Shown one piece after another: positions 27,627 to 31,968 of a stretch of 31,968 bases of DNA. The stretch comes from a virus. The stretch covers positions 1-31,968 of IMG/VR virus record IMGVR_UViG_3300038701_002991; one strand, 5' to 3'. Each line of letters begins with the position of its first letter. The first letter of the stretch is position 1. The notes under the pieces were generated by a model, which did no database searches, was not told the DNA's origin, and saw only the letters and a list, made by a program, of their open reading frames with translations. Position numbers and translations under genes: made by a program.

Positions 27627-28016
27627 TTATTTATTGAAGAATTCTTTCTCTTCTTCTTCAGTAAGTTCTACATCTGCAAGTTTCCGTGTTAGCGTTGGGT
27701 TAGGTTGCATTCGGAATATCCACTTTGAGGGTATCCAAATTCTACCCGGGCTTTCGGTGCCGCCTTTCATATCATTAGCCCAATGGCCTTTTTTGATATA
27801 AGGAAATAGCATACCTAAACCTGGTATTCTCACCAACTTTTTTTCACACATTTGTTCAATGATCACATCAATTGCACACAAGAACACTTCACGAATATCT
27901 TTGTATCTATAACCCGTCCTCCTTTCAACTTCTCGGAGGACGGTTATATAAGATACTCTTTCTTTAGGCTTATGCTTTATTTGAAATATGTAACCTCTAC
28001 TTTTTTTCTTAGCCAT
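27627..28016 (-). CDS. HU/IHF-like DNA-binding protein, 129 aa
   Basis: Core VSYITVLREVERRTGYRYKD then VFLCAIDVIIEQMCEKKLVRI and PGLGMLFPYIKKG reproduce the HU order: two helices, then V-x-I-PGLG turn (about residues 63-70), the arm being GRIWIPSKWIFRMQPNPTL with the proline motif at the DNA-contacting tip. It is longer than HU (90 aa), with N- and C-terminal extensions (C-term acidic: TEEEEKEFFNK). It would bend or compact phage DNA. It sits between NrdA (stop 2 nt before) and the metallophosphoesterase, all in one leftward unit. Confidence 0.7.
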   Translation of the reverse strand: MAKKKSRGYIFQIKHKPKERVSYITVLREVERRTGYRYKDIREVFLCAIDVIIEQMCEKKLVRIPGLGMLFPYIKKGHWANDMKGGTESPGRIWIPSKWIFRMQPNPTLTRKLADVELTEEEEKEFFNK

Positions 28017-28018
28017 AA

Positions 28019-30421
28019 TTAACTACCGCACATCAGACAATCATCTCCCTCTTCAGAAGCTTGCTTGCTACTTTGAATCATAGCTCTAAATTCTTCTGTG
28101 CTCATTGGTTGATCCTCGTCTTCCTGTGGCTTTTTTGTAGTCTCTACATCTAATGTAAACTGCTTAGCATTAACTGCAGATTTACTCCTTAGATAATACA
28201 TACCTGTTTTAAGTCCTTTTTGCCAAGTATAAAAATGCATTGAAGTTAAGGTGCTCAAATCAGGATCTTGAATAAATAGATTTAAAGACTGTGATTGATC
28301 TACAAATAATCCTCTGTCGACAGACATATCAATGATATTTTTCATAGACATCTCCCATACAGTTTTGTACAATTGTTTCATATCATCTGGGATATCTAAT
28401 CCTTGTACAGAACCATTGGCTGCCATTAATTGTTGTCTCATATTATCATCCCACAATCCAAGTTCTAATAAATCTTCAATCAAGAATTTATTCACAACAA
28501 TAAACTCTCCTGAAAGAACTCTTCTTGTATATATGTTTGAGGTATATGGTTCGAAACATTCGTTGTTTCCTAGAATTTGTCCTGTAGATGCAGTTGGCAT
28601 TAAAGCTGTAACCAATGAATTTCTAACTCCATTTTGTCTTATGTCAGCTCTAAGGTGATTCCAATCCCACCTACCACTTAAATCTCTACTTGAAACGCCC
28701 CAAAGGTCAAATTGAAATCTCCCTTCTGATAAAGGAGAACCCTTAAAGGTCTGATAAGCCCCTTCTTTTTTAGCCAAGTCATTAGAACACTTCAAAGATG
28801 CATAATAAATTGTTTCATGAACATCTTTATTAAGCTGCTTTGCCTCATCTGATTCAAAAGGTAATCTCATCTTCATAAACATATCTGCCAATCCTTGGAT
28901 TCCTAATCCAATTGGTCTATGTTTAAAGTTGCTAGTTTCAGCTTGCCATACTGGATAGTAGTTTCTATCGATGACTCTATTGAGATTGTAAGTTGCTTGA
29001 TAGGCCACTGAATACAACTTCCTATGGTTGATATAATAAGTACCATCTTCAGCCTGTTCTACAAACATTGGCAATGCAATCGATGCCAAATTACATACCG
29101 CAACCTCTCCGGGCGAAGTATACTCTAAAATTTCAGCACATAAGTTAGAAGACTTAATAGTACCCAAATTCTTTTGATTGGATTTCTCATTTGCAGCATC
29201 TTTATATAACATATAAGGTGTACCTGTCTCCATTTGAGATATCAAAATTTTCTCCCAAAGGTCTCTAGCTTTAACTTGCTTAACAAATTTGCCTTGTGCT
29301 TCATATTGCCTATACGCTTTCTGAAAAGCCTCCCCATACAACTCATCAAGACCTGGACATTCAGATGGGGACATCAAAGACCACATCTCATCTGCCTTTA
29401 CTCTATGCATGAATTCGTCATTTATCCACATTGCGTAGAATAAATCTCTAGCCCTGACCTCCTCTTTTCCATGATTCTTTTTCAAATCCAGGAACTCATA
29501 AATATCTGCATGCCATGGTTCTAGGTATACTGCAAAGGATCCTTTTCTTTTTCCTCCTCCTTGATCTACATAACGAGCTGTATCATTGAATACACGCAGC
29601 ATTGGAACTAATCCATTTGATACTCCATTGGTTCCTGTGATATAAGATCCTGTTGATCTAATCTTATGTGCAGTAAATCCTATACCTCCAGCAGAGCCAG
29701 AAATCATAGCGCAGGTTTTAAGTGTATTGTAAATACCATCTAATGAATCCTCCTCCATGTCAATTAAGAAACAAGATGACATTTGTGGCATTGGTGTTCC
29801 TGAATTAAATAGAGTTGGAGTTGCGTGAGTAAAATATTTCTTACTCATCATATGATAAGTGGCAAACGCATTATCTAAATCGTAACCATGGATTCCTAAA
29901 GATACTCTCATTAACATATCTTGAGGCCTTTCAAAGATTTTCCCATTCACTTTTAACAAATAGGATTTCTCCAAAGTTTTGAACCCGAAGTAATCATAAT
30001 TATAATCATTGTCATAATCAATAGTGGCCTCAATAACTTCTGCATTCTTTTCTACAAGCTCATACAATTCCTTACTTACAATGGGTGAATGCTTTTGATT
30101 TTTTGGGTTTACATAATTATACATCGTCTCAATCCCCTCTGCGAAAGAATGAGTAACATTTTTATGCAAATTAGAAACAGCTATATTGGCAGCCAATTGT
30201 GCATAATCTGGATTGACTGTAACCATCGATGCGGCCAATTGTGAGATTTCACTATCAATCTGACTAGTCGAAACTCCATCGTATAAACTGTCAATAATTT
30301 TGATTGCCAACTCTTGTGGGTCAATAATAGATTTGAACCCAAAACTTACTTTTCTAATTCTGTCACAGATCTTGTCGAACTGCATTTCTTCGGTGGTACC
30401 GTCTCTTTTTGTAACTACCAT
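28019..30421 (-). CDS. nrdA: class Ia ribonucleotide reductase, large subunit
   Basis: Makes deoxynucleotides for phage DNA. At 800 aa it is full length. It has an N-terminal ATP-cone ([20 protein letters not shown]). Active-site residues: C217 (PQMSSCFLI), N426-C428-E430 (SSNLCAEIL), C443 (EVAVCNLAS), [18 protein letters not shown], and radical-transfer YY at 742-743 (GMYYLRSKS). The C-terminus has the redox pair CLMC (C795, C798). A partner NrdB is not in this window. The gene is packed between RNA ligase (3 nt) and the HU-like gene. The ATP-cone implies dATP feedback control if intact. Confidence 0.95.
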   Translation of the reverse strand: MVVTKRDGTTEEMQFDKICDRIRKVSFGFKSIIDPQELAIKIIDSLYDGVSTSQIDSEISQLAASMVTVNPDYAQLAANIAVSNLHKNVTHSFAEGIETMYNYVNPKNQKHSPIVSKELYELVEKNAEVIEATIDYDNDYNYDYFGFKTLEKSYLLKVNGKIFERPQDMLMRVSLGIHGYDLDNAFATYHMMSKKYFTHATPTLFNSGTPMPQMSSCFLIDMEEDSLDGIYNTLKTCAMISGSAGGIGFTAHKIRSTGSYITGTNGVSNGLVPMLRVFNDTARYVDQGGGKRKGSFAVYLEPWHADIYEFLDLKKNHGKEEVRARDLFYAMWINDEFMHRVKADEMWSLMSPSECPGLDELYGEAFQKAYRQYEAQGKFVKQVKARDLWEKILISQMETGTPYMLYKDAANEKSNQKNLGTIKSSNLCAEILEYTSPGEVAVCNLASIALPMFVEQAEDGTYYINHRKLYSVAYQATYNLNRVIDRNYYPVWQAETSNFKHRPIGLGIQGLADMFMKMRLPFESDEAKQLNKDVHETIYYASLKCSNDLAKKEGAYQTFKGSPLSEGRFQFDLWGVSSRDLSGRWDWNHLRADIRQNGVRNSLVTALMPTASTGQILGNNECFEPYTSNIYTRRVLSGEFIVVNKFLIEDLLELGLWDDNMRQQLMAANGSVQGLDIPDDMKQLYKTVWEMSMKNIIDMSVDRGLFVDQSQSLNLFIQDPDLSTLTSMHFYTWQKGLKTGMYYLRSKSAVNAKQFTLDVETTKKPQEDEDQPMSTEEFRAMIQSSKQASEEGDDCLMCGS

Positions 30422-30424
30422 TAA

Positions 30425-31495
30425 TTATAATAAATTTCTTTTAAACATTTCAGCTACTCTTCGGCTGATATATTTGTTTACATCTTTTGGAAATAGATTT
30501 CTTTCGGTCATGATATCAGCTTCTTCTGTGTTGATATCTTTAATCATCCAACGAATCACATCACCCAATTTTTTAATATCTAACTCTGCACCTATTCCAA
30601 ATACTTCTTGACACGCTTGATCTAGTCTATTTTGAGTTGTTGAATAGTCAACAAACTTCTCAACCTGAATCAACTTCTCTGTATTCACCGGTGCCAATTT
30701 CTTAACTTTAGATACAGAGTGTTTATCTCCCTTAACCTTAAAACGGTGAGTTGTGCCATTAAAATCACAAGACCAAACAACTCCTTCACCTACTCCATGA
30801 GATCCTAGGAGTGCTGCAACAGGACACTGAGCCTCAACAGCTTCAGTAATTTTAACCAACTCCGCTGTAGCCATGTCAGCATTGCCAATATTTATATCTA
30901 AACTATAAGTAGGGAAATCATAGATGTTATAAATACCCTTACTTTCAAATTTTAGATATGGTAAATTACAATCGATCCAATATGGATTGACTTTAACTCT
31001 TGGAGATGATTCATTATCTCCAACATACCTATCTTCTATAGGTGATACTTTCACACCGAAGATATAAAATGCTCTTTCTAATTCAGATATTGCCACTCCC
31101 TTTTGGATGCCTCTTCCAGCCCACTCTCCATAGATTGAAATAGTATCTTGAGAAAGATCAATTTTATGATCATAGGCAATTGTCCTAATTAAGTTTTCAA
31201 AAGGCTTCTTGTTAGAGTCTGCGAAAAATGCAAATCCTGCATTATCACTCTCCACTGTAAGGATCCTGTTTCTAGACTGGTACCATAATCCATCTGTCTC
31301 ATTGTAACAAACCCCTGCATTGGTCCCGTGTAATTTTACAGTTCCTGTAAATGTTAGAATAGGATTCGCTATACTAGAGTCATAGATAGGATTGCCATCT
31401 AGATCTAGACCTACAAATTGTACTTGTCTTCTAATTGTAGAAATGATGTTTCTAAATTGAGCTATCTTGGGATAGCTGATGTGTTTTTTGCTCAT
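30425..31495 (-). CDS. T4 Rnl2-like RNA ligase
   Basis: 356 aa, the family size. Nucleotidyltransferase motifs: motif I VKLHGTNAGV with the AMP-accepting K54, motif Ia YQSRNRIL, motif III SIYGEWAGRG, FYIFGVK (IIIa), EGVVWSCDF (IV) and RFKVKGDKH (V). It seals nicks in RNA; in T4 such ligases repair tRNAs cut by host anticodon nucleases. Several tRNAs are encoded on this phage, consistent with tRNA protection. There is no kinase partner (Pnkp) nearby. It overlaps the end of the proteasome-like gene by 44 nt. Confidence 0.9.
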   Translation of the reverse strand: MSKKHISYPKIAQFRNIISTIRRQVQFVGLDLDGNPIYDSSIANPILTFTGTVKLHGTNAGVCYNETDGLWYQSRNRILTVESDNAGFAFFADSNKKPFENLIRTIAYDHKIDLSQDTISIYGEWAGRGIQKGVAISELERAFYIFGVKVSPIEDRYVGDNESSPRVKVNPYWIDCNLPYLKFESKGIYNIYDFPTYSLDINIGNADMATAELVKITEAVEAQCPVAALLGSHGVGEGVVWSCDFNGTTHRFKVKGDKHSVSKVKKLAPVNTEKLIQVEKFVDYSTTQNRLDQACQEVFGIGAELDIKKLGDVIRWMIKDINTEEADIMTERNLFPKDVNKYISRRVAEMFKRNLL

Positions 31496-31968
31496 CGCTA
31501 AAATTTTTAGTTATTATTATTGAATCTCCTCCACTGCCCTTGTCATAAAATTTCGCAGCTCCTAAACAGCTATATATGATCCTATGTATATCAACAGAAT
31601 CTTTAGTAAACATTTGTCCCATACTAAATAGGGCTCCTAAGGCATACTTGGCACCACTTCCAATGGCAAAATAATTTTCCCTTATCTCCCCGACCTGAAA
31701 GTCACTCTCTATTATAAAGATTTTTTCACCCAATATCATCAAGATTTTTTCATCTTCATGCATTGTATATTCTTTTTCTTTTAGGTAGGGTTTAAGTTTG
31801 CCATCTACAAAAACCTGGATTACCCATCTATAAGGATCCTGCATTCTTAAACCATTAAATTGGCGAGAGGGCTCATCTAAAAACTCCACTAATTGAATGA
31901 ACCTAAAAGATCCTACAGCTCCAGCTAAACAATATCCCTTATCAAAAATTTTAGGATTGTTTCGTAGG
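31452..31968 (-). CDS. proteasome beta / HslV-like subunit, 5'-truncated by the window edge
   Basis: The frame runs in from the window edge and continues upstream past the first possible start (GTG at 31889): edge sequence LRNNPKIFDKGYCLAGAVGS then FRFIQLVEFLDEPSRQ. This is the Ntn-hydrolase core: DKGYCLAGAVGSFRFIQL matches the 'iagfaGav.d...L' strand-turn-helix of HslV, and ENYFAIGSGAKYALGAL the conserved GSG..yAl segment. The C-terminal part is ordinary (HRIIYSCLGAAKFYDKGS). The N-terminal Thr is outside the window. It could be a degraded-protein chamber subunit or a phage maturation protease; activity cannot be judged. It overlaps RNA ligase by 44 nt. Confidence 0.7.
   Translation of the reverse strand, partial: LRNNPKIFDKGYCLAGAVGSFRFIQLVEFLDEPSRQFNGLRMQDPYRWVIQVFVDGKLKPYLKEKEYTMHEDEKILMILGEKIFIIESDFQVGEIRENYFAIGSGAKYALGALFSMGQMFTKDSVDIHRIIYSCLGAAKFYDKGSGGDSIIITKNFSDEQKTHQLSQDSSI

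Noticed and set aside
1-31968. CRISPR array, insertion sequence, integrase or attachment sites
   Set aside because: No regularly spaced repeats, transposase, recombinase or direct-repeat joints were seen; the tRNA-Glu-like joint alone is not enough for an attachment site.
1-31968. Genome-wide TAG recoding as in some crAss-like phages
   Set aside because: TAG ends several good genes here and no suppressor tRNA (CUA) is present in the window; only one in-frame TAG was found.

Overview
The window looks like part of a lytic bacteriophage genome infecting a Bacteroidetes host, probably a flavobacterium. Phage hallmarks are terminase large and small subunits, a portal, a head-tail adaptor-like protein, a T7-type single-subunit RNA polymerase, a primase-helicase, a class Ia ribonucleotide reductase, a T4 Rnl2-like RNA ligase and a tRNA set. 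The host guess rests on low GC, start codons without Shine-Dalgarno but with A-rich leaders, a BT4734/VirE-type primase domain, and at least 13 copies of a promoter matching the Bacteroidetes sigma-A type (TTTG or TTG, 19-20 nt, then TATCTTTA or TATATTTA).

Layout. Positions 1-1400 carry small rightward genes, each unit with its own host-type promoter and terminator. Positions 1400-2116 have no convincing long gene but hold leftward promoters. From 31968 down to 2117 everything runs leftward. In transcription order: a proteasome/HslV-like subunit (cut by the window edge), RNA ligase, NrdA, an HU-like protein and a metallophosphoesterase (31968-26053); a papain-like-fold protein, replication initiator-like protein and primase-helicase (25964-22186); small genes with several host-type promoters (22193-18389); the phage RNA polymerase (18372-16051); a nucleotidyltransferase, small membrane proteins, a protein with a PEP-synthase-type ATP-grasp and swivelling histidine domain, and a SpoT-like HD hydrolase (16035-10531); a 325-nt intergenic hub full of inverted repeats (10206-10530); then portal, adaptor, TerS and TerL (10205-6055), interleaved with and followed by tRNAs and small genes, including a lipoprotein and an HExxH protein (down to 2117).

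How it may work together (inference). Host RNA polymerase would read the TTTG-N20-TATCTTTA units early, including the unit that leads to the phage RNA polymerase. The portal-terminase block has no such promoter upstream and is a good candidate for transcription by the phage enzyme. NrdA, the primase-helicase and the initiator-like protein serve DNA synthesis. RNA ligase, tRNAs and a ppGpp-hydrolase-like HD protein would protect translation and counter starvation signalling.

Oddities worth checking: an in-frame TAG inside a perfect 15-bp palindrome just after TerL, with the same gene running into a tRNA-Glu-like sequence; the portal start codon buried in a 12-bp hairpin; a -1 frameshift in a tandem repeat; clustered promoters on both strands at 0.7-1.8 kb with hardly any genes; and a possible structured RNA at 10293-10377. 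No major capsid, tail, DNA polymerase or NrdB gene is visible, so these must lie outside the window or be unrecognised.
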